DNA of 64,000 nt. Source: Acinetobacter sp. Ac_5812. GTDB lineage: Bacteria > Pseudomonadota > Gammaproteobacteria > Pseudomonadales > Moraxellaceae. The translations under genes were made by a program, and so were the position numbers. Location of the stretch: positions 1-64,000 of the forward strand of contig NZ_LXUK01000024.1 in assembly GCF_013072695.1 (NCBI RefSeq), read 5' to 3'. The notes below the pieces were generated by a model. That model ran no database searches, had not been told where the DNA came from, and saw only the letters and a list, made by a program, of their open reading frames with translations. This document shows positions 17,912 to 27,654 of this stretch, piece after piece; position 1 is the first letter of the stretch, and each line of letters starts with the position of its first letter.

Positions 17912-19231
17912 TTAACCTTGGTTTAAAGGGTAAAGTTTTGGGTTTTTAGTGTCATTTGTTGAGAAAAAACTGAACAAATTAGAAAACCAGATCATAATTT
18001 TCTGAAAAATATTGGCTTCTTCAATCTGTACATCATTCTCAATCTGTAAGCTACGAATCAATTGGTTGTTTTGATAAATTGATACCGTGGCCAAGTTCAT
18101 GACTTGAGTCAAAGGTGCAGTTAAATGCTGTTCATTCAGTTCGATATTGATATGTGTATTCGTCGTTTGAAGCGGTTCAACGGTCGTGACTTGCTGGTTG
18201 GCATCAGTCAAATGAATACGTTGTGTCAATAAATCAAAAGTATTTAAATCAATCGGCGCTGCTTGACCATAAAGTGAGGTGGTGACAATCGTTGGTTGCT
18301 GTGTTTCAACTTTAAACATTTTCAAAGTCGATTTAATTACAGGTAGTTCAGCAATGAGTCGTTGTTTTGGAATTACTTCTTCATCTCGGGTATAGGTATA
18401 AGCCAAATTCATCAATTTATGTGCCACTTCTGCACGCTTTACTGCGCTTGGTGTGCCTAACACCACCACAATCAAACGACGTTTTTCAACATGCGGATTA
18501 AAGGTTGGACGCTCGGCAGTGAGGGCTAAGTTGTAACCTGCCGCTTTGGTAAAACCTGTTTTTAGACCATCAGCGGTTGGGTCCATTTTCAAAGCTAGAT
18601 TAGTTGCATGATGGAAGCGTTGGTTATAACTAAAGCTTGGCATTTTTGAATAATATAAATATTCAGGGGTTTGCTTCACAATGGCTTTCGCAAGCAGGCT
18701 GAGATCAGCAGCTGTAGAATAATGATCGGTCATGGTAATCCCAGCTGGATTACTAAAATGCGTATCTTTCATGCCCAAGGCTTGCGCCTCTTGATTCATA
18801 CGCGCCACAAATTGCGGTACGCTGCCCGAGATTTTTTCTGCAAGCGTGACGGCTGCATCATTGGCAGACATCACAATGAGGCCTGCTAAAAGCTGGTCAA
18901 CAGAAATCTGTTCACCTGCTTTTAAATACATTTGTGACTCATCCCACATGACTGTGCTAACAACAGGCGTTGCGGTCAGTATGTCTTCTTTACGTAATTT
19001 ACCCGCCTCAATTTCTTTTAGCGCGATATAGGCCACCATCATCTTGGTGAGTGAGGCTGGTGCACGCTGAACATGACTATTATGCTCAGCAATAATTTGT
19101 CCGGATTGAGCATCAATCACAGACCATGCTTGAGCTTCAACGGTTTCAGGGGCAATGTTGAGTAAATTTGCATGTGCAAGGTTTGCACAAATGAGACTAA
19201 ACAACGTAAAGAGGGGGAGGAGAAATTTCAC
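17912..19231 (-). CDS. D-alanyl-D-alanine carboxypeptidase (PBP5/6 family)
   Basis: Low-molecular-mass penicillin-binding protein that trims the terminal D-Ala of peptidoglycan pentapeptides; exported, periplasmic, 439 residues. Signal peptide 1-21 (ANLAHA). Active-site motifs in the usual order: SLTK with Ser60 and Lys63, SAN 122-124, KTG 224-226. A beta-rich C-terminal domain follows from about 280, ending in a hydrophobic segment (IMIWFSNLFSFF) that would anchor it to the inner membrane, as in PBP5/6. It is longer than typical DacA/DacC (~380-400), matching the longer Acinetobacter paralogue often called DacD/PBP6b; I do not assign the symbol. Divergent from the M61 peptidase gene. Confidence 0.9.
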   Translation of the reverse strand: MKFLLPLFTLFSLICANLAHANLLNIAPETVEAQAWSVIDAQSGQIIAEHNSHVQRAPASLTKMMVAYIALKEIEAGKLRKEDILTATPVVSTVMWDESQMYLKAGEQISVDQLLAGLIVMSANDAAVTLAEKISGSVPQFVARMNQEAQALGMKDTHFSNPAGITMTDHYSTAADLSLLAKAIVKQTPEYLYYSKMPSFSYNQRFHHATNLALKMDPTADGLKTGFTKAAGYNLALTAERPTFNPHVEKRRLIVVVLGTPSAVKRAEVAHKLMNLAYTYTRDEEVIPKQRLIAELPVIKSTLKMFKVETQQPTIVTTSLYGQAAPIDLNTFDLLTQRIHLTDANQQVTTVEPLQTTNTHINIELNEQHLTAPLTQVMNLATVSIYQNNQLIRSLQIENDVQIEEANIFQKIMIWFSNLFSFFSTNDTKNPKLYPLNQG

Positions 19232-19402
19232 GTGAATACCTTGTAGTGCCGATCCGGTGGCCTTAAATGTGAGAGGAGAATGCTATGACTTTTTTGTTGA
19301 AGAATCCAGCAACTTTTGCTGACAATTACGACATCTACGCATGACTTTGTAAAAAAATGCTAAGCTGTGTGAAATTGTTCCTATTTTTCATGATTAGAAA
19401 TT

Positions 19403-21103
19403 ATGTTGCACTATCAAATTGAGTTCGACGATTATCGCCAACACCTGATTCATGTCACCTTACGTTTCCTTGCCAATCCCAATCAAGAACTTTGGTTGCC
19501 AACTTGGATTCCAGGCAGCTATTTAATTCGAGAATTTTCCAAACACATTGAATCGGTAAAAGCATCTGATGAAGCAGGGCGTTTACTCAGCATTAAAAAA
19601 ACAGAGAAAAATCGCTGGCGTTTATTCAATACCGATCATGAACTGATTACGGTGGAATATGATGTCTATGCTTATGATTTATCGGTACGCGGGGCCTATG
19701 TTGATCAAACCCGTTTATACGTCAATCCAGCTTGTGTTTGTTTGGGTTTAAAAGATCAAGAGCAAGCGCCGTGTGAAGTGGAAATCTTTCTCCCAGATGA
19801 ACTCAAGCATTTTCAAATTGCGACGGGTTTACCAACCAAAAGCTTAGTTAAAGGACGTTTTACTTTAAAATCAGATAACTACGATCAGTTGATTGATAGT
19901 CCATTTGAGTTGGCTGAGCAAAGTCGTTTTAGTTTTGAAGCCAATGGTATTGCGCATGAGTTTGTGATTTCTGGCAAGCACACGACCAATTTAACTCGTT
20001 TAGAGGCAGATATTAAAAAGATTTGCCAAACTGAAATCGACATCTTTGGTTCAGCACCATTTCAAAACTATACCTTTATGACCATGGCAACTGGTAATAG
20101 TTATGGTGGATTAGAGCACTGTAATAGCACCAGTTTAATTACACCGCGTGATGATTTAGCTAAGGCGGATGAGGCAGAAGAACCGTCTAAAGATTATCAA
20201 CGCTTTTTAGGTCTATGCAGCCATGAATATTTTCATTCATGGTTAGTAAAATTTATTCGCCCTGAAAATTTTACCAACTATGATTTGCATCAAGAAGCCT
20301 ACACGAGCTTACTGTGGATTTTTGAAGGCTTTACTTCATATTATGATGATCTGATTTTGTTGCGTAGTGGCGTGATTTCACAAAAATCTTATCTGGATTT
20401 ACTTAAAGCGCAAATTGACCGTTATTTACAAAACCCAGGGCGTTTGGTGCAATCTGTTGCTGAGTCAAGCTTTGATGCTTGGATCAAGTTTTATCGTCAA
20501 GATGAAAACTCGAATAATGCAGGCACGAGCTACTATAATAAAGGCAGTTTGGTGGCACTTTGTTTGGATTTGGGGTTGCGCTTACGTGGTTCAAATTTAG
20601 ATGCCTTGATGCGTCGTCTATATGAAAATACCCAAAATGGGATTCAAGTGAATGATCGGACGATTTTTGACTTATGTCATGAGTTGACAGGGGATAACTG
20701 GATTGAGCAAATCAATCATTTGATCAACACCACAGATGAATTGCCACTGGATCAACTCTTCCCTGAATTTGGTTTAAGTTATAGCACCAAAGAAGACAAG
20801 GCTTTGCCATTTGGCTTAAAAGTTGTTGATAAAGCTGAAGGCGTGGTAGTACAACAGCTTCGTCGAGAGAGTGCTGCGGCAAGGGCTGGGTTGTCTGCCA
20901 ATGATGTGATTATTGCGATTGATGGCATCAAGGCTTCGGAAAAACTGTTGGCAAAGTATGCAAAGCAACAAGGTAAATTTATTGTTTATGCATTCCGCCG
21001 TGATGAGTTTTTACAATTTGAACTGGAAGCAGGTGAGAATGCACTGACAACAGTTGAACTCAAAGTCGAAGATCAAAATAAGCTGGATCGTTGGTTGAAG
21101 TAA
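19403..21103 (+). CDS. M61-family metallopeptidase with PDZ domain
   Basis: Putative zinc peptidase of the glycyl-aminopeptidase type (M61), 566 residues. N-terminal beta domain (1-~180) with WLPTWIPGSYLIREF typical of the family; gluzincin catalytic region with GGLEHCNST, HEYFH at 274-278 (zinc ligands His274 and His278, catalytic Glu275) and Glu308 in IFEGF as third ligand; C-terminal PDZ-like domain (about 455-545, with AARAGLSANDVIIAIDG). No signal peptide is visible, so it is probably cytosolic. Substrate unknown. Standalone with its own terminator. Confidence 0.9.
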   Translation: MLHYQIEFDDYRQHLIHVTLRFLANPNQELWLPTWIPGSYLIREFSKHIESVKASDEAGRLLSIKKTEKNRWRLFNTDHELITVEYDVYAYDLSVRGAYVDQTRLYVNPACVCLGLKDQEQAPCEVEIFLPDELKHFQIATGLPTKSLVKGRFTLKSDNYDQLIDSPFELAEQSRFSFEANGIAHEFVISGKHTTNLTRLEADIKKICQTEIDIFGSAPFQNYTFMTMATGNSYGGLEHCNSTSLITPRDDLAKADEAEEPSKDYQRFLGLCSHEYFHSWLVKFIRPENFTNYDLHQEAYTSLLWIFEGFTSYYDDLILLRSGVISQKSYLDLLKAQIDRYLQNPGRLVQSVAESSFDAWIKFYRQDENSNNAGTSYYNKGSLVALCLDLGLRLRGSNLDALMRRLYENTQNGIQVNDRTIFDLCHELTGDNWIEQINHLINTTDELPLDQLFPEFGLSYSTKEDKALPFGLKVVDKAEGVVVQQLRRESAAARAGLSANDVIIAIDGIKASEKLLAKYAKQQGKFIVYAFRRDEFLQFELEAGENALTTVELKVEDQNKLDRWLK

Positions 21104-21117
21104 TCATGTGTTGATTA

Positions 21118-21148
21118 AAAAGGAAGAGCTGAATCTCTTCCTTTTTTT
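21118..21148 (+). terminator. Terminator after the M61 peptidase gene
   Basis: Stem GGAAGAG / CTCTTCC (21122-21128, 21135-21141) with a 6-nt loop, flanked by A and T tracts. Confidence 0.85.
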
Positions 21149-21227
21149 GTATTTAATTTTGGTATGAGCGTGGATTTATTCCTGCTGAAACTTTGATTTT
21201 GAAAGAGTGAATCGTTAAAAGGCACAT

Positions 21228-21626
21228 CTATTTCTGCTTAGTCACTAAGCGTGAAATTCCTCTAAACTCGGCAATAATTTCATTGTGCTGATTGGCGATT
21301 GTAATATCATAAATTTCAGATCGTCCACTTGGCGCTTTGAAGCTTGCTGTTGCAGTTAAAGTATCGCCAATTTTTCCTGGTTTGATATAGCTGATATTGC
21401 AATGCTGTCCGACAGCAGGTTGTTCACTATTACATGCAATCGCAAAGGCACTGTCTGCAATCGCAAAAATAATGGCACCGTGGCAGGTGCCATGCCCTTG
21501 AGTATGATTTTCTTTCACTGTTAAAGAGACTGCGGCTGAACGATGACCTGAGGCTGTTAGTTTTGCACCGATCATTTGCATCACAGCATCTTGTTGAAAT
21601 AATGCATTCATCTTGGCAAGATCCAT
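21228..21626 (-). CDS. Hotdog-fold thioesterase (PaaI family)
   Basis: Acyl-CoA thioesterase of 132 residues with the PaaI-like signature: GHGTCHGAIIFAIADSAFAIACNS (about 47-70) holds the hotdog helix with the expected acidic residue, and ISYIKPGKIGDTLTATA follows as the next strands. In phenylacetate-degrading bacteria PaaI hydrolyses dead-end ring-hydroxylated phenylacetyl-CoA. No paa genes are present here, so the substrate is left open. An internal Met six codons in could also start it. It lies alone on the minus strand. Confidence 0.85.
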   Translation of the reverse strand: MDLAKMNALFQQDAVMQMIGAKLTASGHRSAAVSLTVKENHTQGHGTCHGAIIFAIADSAFAIACNSEQPAVGQHCNISYIKPGKIGDTLTATASFKAPSGRSEIYDITIANQHNEIIAEFRGISRLVTKQK

Positions 21627-22182
21627 CTTTTTATATGATATGATTTTAAATATAAATTAATTTTTTCGAATCATAAATGCTGTTTTGATAAATGATCGAT
21701 AAGATCAGATAAAACGCGCAATATTTTTGACGTTCAAGCAGGTCGTGATTGAGTTTCGCTGGGCTTATGTATAGGTCATTAAATCGTGAGTTAACAAAGA
21801 TAAAAACGATTTAAAAGTGTGTCAATTACATTGAACCTACCACTAAAGAATTAACGAATTGTTCATCTAAGCCTGTCAAAATAGCACGGGTTATTTAGCA
21901 ATGTATGTATTTGTTTGCTAAATGATCAATTCGATATCTATATTTAAAGCAGACAGTGGTTTGTATTTGAAAAGCCAAAACTTGACCGCATATATATATG
22001 GCGAGATGCTACTATTATATCATTTTGTAGTATTTTTTATCGAAATGTCGTTATCACTGGATATTGCGTTGACTCGCATGTGATGAACACTGATACTCTC
22101 AAGTTTGTTTAAGCAAATCGGTTCTAGGAGCTGGGCCACAAGCACAGTTATCCGTAACTCAATCCAACACAAGGGGCTATAT
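21627..22182. other. 556-bp non-coding region upstream of monomeric isocitrate dehydrogenase
   Basis: No convincing gene. It holds promoters for both divergent genes. The last ~180 bp form a leader to icd with AAGGGG eight nt before its ATG. A TTGACC at 21982-21987 and TATTAT near 22014 are candidate promoter parts, but the spacing is too long to trust. The alternation TATATATATGGC is seen near 21990. No riboswitch family was recognised. Confidence 0.5.
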
Positions 22183-24414
22183 ATGGCTGGTGGAAAGTCA
22201 AAAATCATTTACACACTGACTGACGAGGCGCCGTTATTAGCGACCTATTCATTGCTACCGATCATTGAGACCTTTACAAAACCTGCTGGCATTGAGATTG
22301 TTAAAAGTGACATCTCAGTTGCAGTACGTGTACTCGCAGAATTTTCAGATTACCTTAAAGATGAGCAAAAGGTAAACAATAACCTTGCAGAGTTAGGTCG
22401 TCTTACACAAGATCCAGATACCAATATCATTAAACTTCCAAACATCAGTGCGTCTGTTGCTCAGTTAGTGTCATGTATTAAAGAGCTCCAGTCGAAGGGT
22501 TATGCGATTCCTGATTACCCAGAAAATCCAACCACTGAAGAAGAAAAAGAGATCAAGGCACGTTATGGTAAATGCCTTGGTTCAGCAGTAAACCCTGTAT
22601 TGCGTGAAGGGAACTCTGATCGCCGTGCGCCAGCTGCTGTGAAAAATTATGCAAAAAAACACCCGCATTCAATGAGCGAGTGGAAACAATGGTCTCAAAC
22701 TCACGTTTCTCACATGGATGAAGGCGACTTCTACCACGGTGAAAAATCAATGACTTTAGACCGTGCACGTAATGTGAAAATGGAACTCATCACTAAGTCT
22801 GGTGAAACCATTGTGCTGAAGCCAAAAGTCGCACTTCAAGATGGTGAAATCATTGACTCAATGTTTATGAGCAAGAAAGCGCTTTGTGATTTCTACGAGA
22901 AAGAACTTGAAGACTGTCGTGAAGCGGGCATTTTGTTCTCATTACACGTGAAAGCAACCATGATGAAAGTGTCACACCCGATCGTATTCGGTCACTGTGT
23001 GAAAATTTACTATAAAGACGCTTTTGAAAAACACGGTAAATTATTCGACGAACTCGGTATTAACGTGAACAATGGTATGGCTGGTCTTTATGAAAAGATC
23101 GCAACTCTACCAACATCTTTACGTGAAGAAATCATCGAAGATTTACATGCTTGCCAAGAACACCGTCCTGCACTTGCAATGGTGGATTCTGCTAAAGGCA
23201 TCACCAACTTCCATTCACCAAATGACGTGATTGTCGATGCTTCTATGCCTGCAATGATTCGTGGTGGCGGTAAAATGTGGGGTGCTGACGGCAAACCTTA
23301 CGACTGTAAAGCTGTGATGCCAGAATCAACTTTCGCGCGTATCTACCAAGAAATGATCAACTTCTGTAAGTGGAATGGTAACTTCGACCCACGTACTATG
23401 GGCACAGTACCAAACGTTGGTTTGATGGCGCAAAAAGCAGAAGAATACGGTTCACACGACAAAACTTTTGAAATCTCAGAAGCGGGTATTGCCAACATTA
23501 CTGATTTAGACACGGGTGAAGTGTTGATGTCACAAAATGTAGAAGAAGGTGATATCTGGCGTATGTGTCAGGTGAAAGATGCACCAATCCGTGACTGGGT
23601 GAAACTTGCAGTAACACGTGCACGTAACTCAGGCATGCCTGCGATCTTCTGGCTTGACCCGTACCGTCCACACGAAAATGAATTGATCAAAAAAGTTGAA
23701 AAATACTTGAAAGATCATGACACCACAGGTCTTGATATTCAAATCATGTCACAAGTACGTGCAATGCGTTATACGCTTGAACGTGTAGCGCGTGGTTTAG
23801 ATACTATTTCTGTCACTGGTAACATTTTACGTGACTACTTAACTGACTTGTTCCCGATTATGGAATTGGGTACTTCAGCGAAAATGTTGTCGATTGTGCC
23901 GTTAATGGCTGGCGGGGGCATGTATGAAACAGGTGCGGGTGGTTCAGCACCGAAACATGTTCAGCAGTTGGTTGAAGAAAACCACTTGCGTTGGGATTCA
24001 CTCGGGGAGTTCCTTGCGTTAGCAGTGTCTTTAGAAGAGCTTGGTATCAAAGAAGATAATAACCGTGCGAAATTGCTTGCGAAGACGCTTGACCAAGCAA
24101 CAGGTAAACTTCTTGATAACGACAAGTCTCCATCACGTCGTACAGGTGAGTTAGATAACCGTGGCAGCCATTTCTACTTAGCATTGTACTGGGCTGAGGC
24201 ATTAGCCGCTCAAGACGAAGATGCTGAGTTAAAGGCGAAATTTGCTCCGCTTGCAAAATCGCTTGCTGAAAACGAACAGAAGATTGTTGCTGAACTTGCT
24301 CAAGTTCAAGGCCAAGCTGCTGATATCGGTGGTTATTATGCAATCGACCCAGCGAAAGTAAATGCAGTAATGCGTCCAAGTGCAACGTTTAATACGACAC
24401 TTGCGTCACTTTAA
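22183..24414 (+). CDS. Isocitrate dehydrogenase, NADP-dependent, monomeric type
   Basis: TCA-cycle enzyme converting isocitrate to 2-oxoglutarate with NADPH; cytosolic, 743 residues from the ATG at 22183 (MAGGKSK), which has an AAGGGG ribosome site; the frame opens earlier at 22105 but that would add a non-homologous leader. Family signatures for the ~80-kDa monomeric IDH: IYTLTDEAPLLATYSLLPI, LPNISASVAQL, GNSDRRAPAAVKNYA, GKMWGADGKPYDCKAVMPES and the C-terminal GDLDNRGSHFYLALYWA-like segment. Acinetobacter is known to hold this cold-/2-oxoglutarate-responsive isozyme in addition to the dimeric one, which lies only 2 kb downstream here. Confidence 0.96.
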   Translation: MAGGKSKIIYTLTDEAPLLATYSLLPIIETFTKPAGIEIVKSDISVAVRVLAEFSDYLKDEQKVNNNLAELGRLTQDPDTNIIKLPNISASVAQLVSCIKELQSKGYAIPDYPENPTTEEEKEIKARYGKCLGSAVNPVLREGNSDRRAPAAVKNYAKKHPHSMSEWKQWSQTHVSHMDEGDFYHGEKSMTLDRARNVKMELITKSGETIVLKPKVALQDGEIIDSMFMSKKALCDFYEKELEDCREAGILFSLHVKATMMKVSHPIVFGHCVKIYYKDAFEKHGKLFDELGINVNNGMAGLYEKIATLPTSLREEIIEDLHACQEHRPALAMVDSAKGITNFHSPNDVIVDASMPAMIRGGGKMWGADGKPYDCKAVMPESTFARIYQEMINFCKWNGNFDPRTMGTVPNVGLMAQKAEEYGSHDKTFEISEAGIANITDLDTGEVLMSQNVEEGDIWRMCQVKDAPIRDWVKLAVTRARNSGMPAIFWLDPYRPHENELIKKVEKYLKDHDTTGLDIQIMSQVRAMRYTLERVARGLDTISVTGNILRDYLTDLFPIMELGTSAKMLSIVPLMAGGGMYETGAGGSAPKHVQQLVEENHLRWDSLGEFLALAVSLEELGIKEDNNRAKLLAKTLDQATGKLLDNDKSPSRRTGELDNRGSHFYLALYWAEALAAQDEDAELKAKFAPLAKSLAENEQKIVAELAQVQGQAADIGGYYAIDPAKVNAVMRPSATFNTTLASL

Positions 24415-24422
24415 TTGTTGAT

Positions 24423-24484
24423 ATATCACCGACAACATTGTCGGTGATATAAAAAAGCCGATGTGAAAACATCGGCTTTTTTCA
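24423..24484 (+). terminator. Double hairpin terminator after monomeric icd
   Basis: A first palindrome (ATATCACCGACAA / TTGTCGGTGATAT, 24423-24450) is followed at once by a classic terminator AAAAAGCCGATG / CATCGGCTTTTT (24452-24481) with a T tail. Confidence 0.85.
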
Positions 24485-24610
24485 TTTTGATATGGACGAA
24501 TTGACTTAATAAAATTCAAGATTATTATGTCAGCTAATTTCATTCCTATTATTTTTAGCTAGGATAGCTTGATTCTGAAATGCTTATTAAAATTAAGAAG
24601 ACTAAATTTA

Positions 24611-25264
24611 ATGAAAAGAATATTTAAAGATGAAAGTTGGAATGAGCTTTTGATAAGTTGTAGCCTTATTGCAGTCACCTATGCAATTTTGATAGGACAA
24701 ATAAGTACGTATAATAAAAAGTTTAATTATAAATGGCAGGAGAAATATATTTTCGAAGATTCATCTTTTAAAGTATATAGTTCTTATAAAATAAAGAGGA
24801 AAAGTTTTTTTAAGAGTTATTACTTAGAAATATATAAAGGGGATCAGCTTTTTTATAGAGATGAATGTGCTTTATCTCTAGAAATCTATTGCAAATCTTT
24901 ACTTGAAAGTGAAGGGTTGCCGATTAAAAATTTAAGATATAAAGAAGGGGTAAACCCATATGATCAAAAGATTTTTTATTTAGTCCGATCATTTGAAATA
25001 ATAAACAATGGAGAAATTAAAAAAATTGATTATTCTTCAGTTGAGGTCACTCCTAAGAAGAAAAATAATATTATTTTTATAATATGTGCCAGCCTACTTT
25101 GTCTTGCCGTCCATATTTGGGTTATACGAAAATGGATTTTGACTAAAGAAAGGGACTTTGATGAATCTAGACAATGGAGTTATTGGCTTCTGAAAATTGG
25201 ATTACCAGTTAGTGTGATTTTGGCATGTGCGTTTTTTATTCAAGAAGTTAACCTAATGATTTAA
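24611..25264 (+). CDS. Hypothetical membrane protein, AT-rich
   Basis: I do not recognise this 217-residue protein (start ATG 24611; a TTG at 24569 would add 14 residues). It shows an N-terminal helix (about 15-33), a basic/aromatic soluble segment (about 40-150, many Lys and Tyr), and two C-terminal helices (about 155-175 and 193-212, GLPVSVILACAFFIQ). The arrangement TM-soluble-TM-TM suggests an inner-membrane protein with a periplasmic domain. Base composition and codon use (many AAA, ATA, AGA) are clearly more AT-rich than the neighbouring housekeeping genes, a sign of separate origin. No neighbour gives a functional hint. Confidence 0.6.
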   Translation: MKRIFKDESWNELLISCSLIAVTYAILIGQISTYNKKFNYKWQEKYIFEDSSFKVYSSYKIKRKSFFKSYYLEIYKGDQLFYRDECALSLEIYCKSLLESEGLPIKNLRYKEGVNPYDQKIFYLVRSFEIINNGEIKKIDYSSVEVTPKKKNNIIFIICASLLCLAVHIWVIRKWILTKERDFDESRQWSYWLLKIGLPVSVILACAFFIQEVNLMI

Positions 25265-25370
25265 AAATCTTATATTAATACAGAGTAATGTTATTTAAAT
25301 CTAAAGGGGCAAATGATATAGCCCCTTTAAATTAATCTGTAGGTATTGGTATCAATTTAAACGGATTGGC

Positions 25371-26189
25371 TTAACGCCCATTACGGTTACGGCCACGCGG
25401 TGCTTTGGTATTTGGACGGGTTGTGCCATTGGTCTTACGACGTGGTTTATCGGCATCGTCAGTTTGCCAAATACGGGTTGTACCACCACCTGCTTTTTTC
25501 TTGCCTTTAAATGGTTTTTCACCTTTTTCTTCTCGAGCTTTATCTTTAGCGCGTGAGAAGTGCGGTTTATTATTCGATTTTTTCGCGAAAGAACGACCTT
25601 CATAAGGCTTATCGGCAGGAACATCTTTAAAATCAGGATAAAGCAAAGGTTCGATTTCCAGTTGTTCTCCTGGCTGTAAACCTAGTTTGACCAGATCAAT
25701 TGTACCAATTTGAGTGCGAATCAGACGTAAAGTTGGGAAACCAACAGCAGCGGTCATACGACGTACTTGACGATTACGACCTTCGCAGATTTGTAGTTCG
25801 ATCCACGTCGTTGGAATATTGGCGCGATAACGCACAGGTGGATTACGTTCCCATAGCCATTCAGGTTGATCGACTTTACGTGCTTTGGCCGGTAAAGTCA
25901 TACCATCTGCAAGTTCAACGCCCTTTTGCAGTTTTTCGATTGCTTCTTCTGTGACATCACCATCAACTTGAGCAAGATAGGTTTTATATTTTTTATTGTC
26001 TGGATGAGTGATGAATTGATTTAAACCACCATGATCCGTAAGAAACATTAAACCTTCAGAGTCTAAATCTAAACGTCCTGCAATACGAAGTTCAGGATCT
26101 TTGATAAAACTTGAAACTGTTAGATGTTTTTCATCTTCGCGAAACTGTGACAAAACGTCAAAAGGTTTGTTAAATACGACTACTTTCAT
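25371..26189 (-). CDS. rluE: 23S rRNA pseudouridine synthase RluE family, with long basic tail
   Basis: Modifies a uridine of 23S rRNA (U2457 in E. coli). 272 residues: catalytic core 1-~190 begins VVVFNKPFDVLSQF, has the motif AGRLDLDSEGLMFLT with the catalytic Asp in GRLD (about 36-47), and RNRQVRRMTAAVGFPTLRLIR, typical of the RsuA/RluE branch. No S4 domain precedes it, as expected for RluE. From about 195 to the end comes an unstructured, strongly basic extension rich in Lys, Arg and Gly, ending RGRNRNGR, which E. coli RluE (217 residues) lacks and which probably binds RNA. Confidence 0.9.
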   Translation of the reverse strand: MKVVVFNKPFDVLSQFREDEKHLTVSSFIKDPELRIAGRLDLDSEGLMFLTDHGGLNQFITHPDNKKYKTYLAQVDGDVTEEAIEKLQKGVELADGMTLPAKARKVDQPEWLWERNPPVRYRANIPTTWIELQICEGRNRQVRRMTAAVGFPTLRLIRTQIGTIDLVKLGLQPGEQLEIEPLLYPDFKDVPADKPYEGRSFAKKSNNKPHFSRAKDKAREEKGEKPFKGKKKAGGGTTRIWQTDDADKPRRKTNGTTRPNTKAPRGRNRNGR

Positions 26190-26382
26190 ATGAATATACT
26201 ACTTTGGTTATGGGCGGCATCATAACAATAACGGTTTCTATTTAATGGGAAAATGTTGTTATTTCCCGTATAAATCTCAAAAAAACCAGTTTTGAACTAA
26301 ACTGTTTCATGCAATAAAAAACGAAAGTATGCCATAGAAGGCATAGAGATAATCGCTAAATACATGAGGGAGAACCTACAAA

Positions 26383-27636
26383 ATGGGTTATCAGAAGATT
26401 GTGGTTCCTGCTGATGGAGACAAAATCACAGTAAATGCAGACCTGTCACTGAATGTTCCAAATCGTCCAATCATCCCTTTTATTGAAGGTGATGGTATTG
26501 GTGTGGATATTACACCAGCAATGAAGGCAGTAGTAGATGCCGCCGTGTTAAAAGCTTACGGTGGCAAACGTTCAATCGAATGGATGGAAGTCTACTGCGG
26601 TGAAAAAGCAGATAAAATTTATGGCAATTATATGCCAGAAGAAACTTTTGATGCTTTACGTGAATTTATTATATCAATAAAAGGGCCATTGACGACACCC
26701 GTTGGTGGCGGTATTCGTTCTTTAAATGTCGCATTGCGTCAAGAACTCGACCTCTATGTTTGTGTGCGTCCAGTCCGCTGGTTTGAAGGTGTGCCTTCAC
26801 CTGTTCAACATCCCGAACTTACCGATATGGTGATTTTCCGTGAAAACTCGGAAGATATCTATGCGGGGATAGAGTGGAAAGCAGATTCACCCGAAGCAAA
26901 GAAGGTGATTAAATTCCTGCAAGAAGAAATGGGTGTGACCAAAATCCGATTCCCGAAAGATTGTGGGATTGGGATTAAACCTGTTTCTAAAGAAGGAACA
27001 CAGCGTTTGGTGCGTAAAGCAATTCAGTTTGCGATTGATAATGACAAGCCTTCGGTGACCTTGGTGCACAAAGGCAACATCATGAAGTACACCGAAGGTG
27101 CGTTCAAAGAGTGGGGCTATGAACTTGCGATGGAACGTTTTGGCGGTCAATTGCTGGATGGTGGCCCATGGGTGAAAATCAAAAATCCGAAAACGGGTAA
27201 AGACATTATCATTAAAGATGTGATTGCCGATGCGTTCTTACAGCAAATTTTAATGCGCCCAGCAGACTATTCTGTGATTGCGACACTGAACTTAAATGGT
27301 GACTATATTTCGGATGCACTTGCAGCTGAAGTGGGTGGCATTGGGATTGCACCGGGTGCCAATATTGGTGGTGCGATAGCTGTATATGAGGCCACACACG
27401 GCACTGCACCGAAGTATGCAGGGCAAGATAAAGTCAATCCAGGGTCAATTATTCTATCTGCTGAAATGATGTTGCGTGATATGGGATGGGTTGAGGCCGC
27501 AGATCTGATTATTCAAGGTGTTTCGGGTGCGATTTCCGCCAAGACTGTGACTTATGACTTTGAGCGTTTAATGCCAAATGCAACCTTATTACGTTGTTCT
27601 GAATTCGGACGAGCCATTATTGAACATATGGAATGA
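26383..27636 (+). CDS. icd: Isocitrate dehydrogenase, NADP-dependent, dimeric type
   Basis: Homodimeric TCA-cycle isocitrate dehydrogenase, 417 residues, almost exactly E. coli Icd size (416). Substrate loop GGGIRSLNVALRQ places the regulatory serine at Ser113, the same number as in E. coli, where AceK phosphorylates it. RPVRWFEGVPSPV, HKGNIMKYTEGAFKEWGYELA and HGTAPKYAGQDKVNPGS are signature segments; Lys-Tyr in the last one contacts the NADP 2'-phosphate. A ribosome site GAGGGAG precedes the ATG. It coexists with the monomeric isozyme at 22183. No aceK is in the window. Confidence 0.96.
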   Translation: MGYQKIVVPADGDKITVNADLSLNVPNRPIIPFIEGDGIGVDITPAMKAVVDAAVLKAYGGKRSIEWMEVYCGEKADKIYGNYMPEETFDALREFIISIKGPLTTPVGGGIRSLNVALRQELDLYVCVRPVRWFEGVPSPVQHPELTDMVIFRENSEDIYAGIEWKADSPEAKKVIKFLQEEMGVTKIRFPKDCGIGIKPVSKEGTQRLVRKAIQFAIDNDKPSVTLVHKGNIMKYTEGAFKEWGYELAMERFGGQLLDGGPWVKIKNPKTGKDIIIKDVIADAFLQQILMRPADYSVIATLNLNGDYISDALAAEVGGIGIAPGANIGGAIAVYEATHGTAPKYAGQDKVNPGSIILSAEMMLRDMGWVEAADLIIQGVSGAISAKTVTYDFERLMPNATLLRCSEFGRAIIEHME

Positions 27637-27654
27637 GTAAGCTTCATGTCCTTA

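Noticed and set aside
21960..22182. Possible riboswitch or small RNA in the icd leader
   Set aside because: No convincing stem set or known motif; kept only as an untranslated leader.
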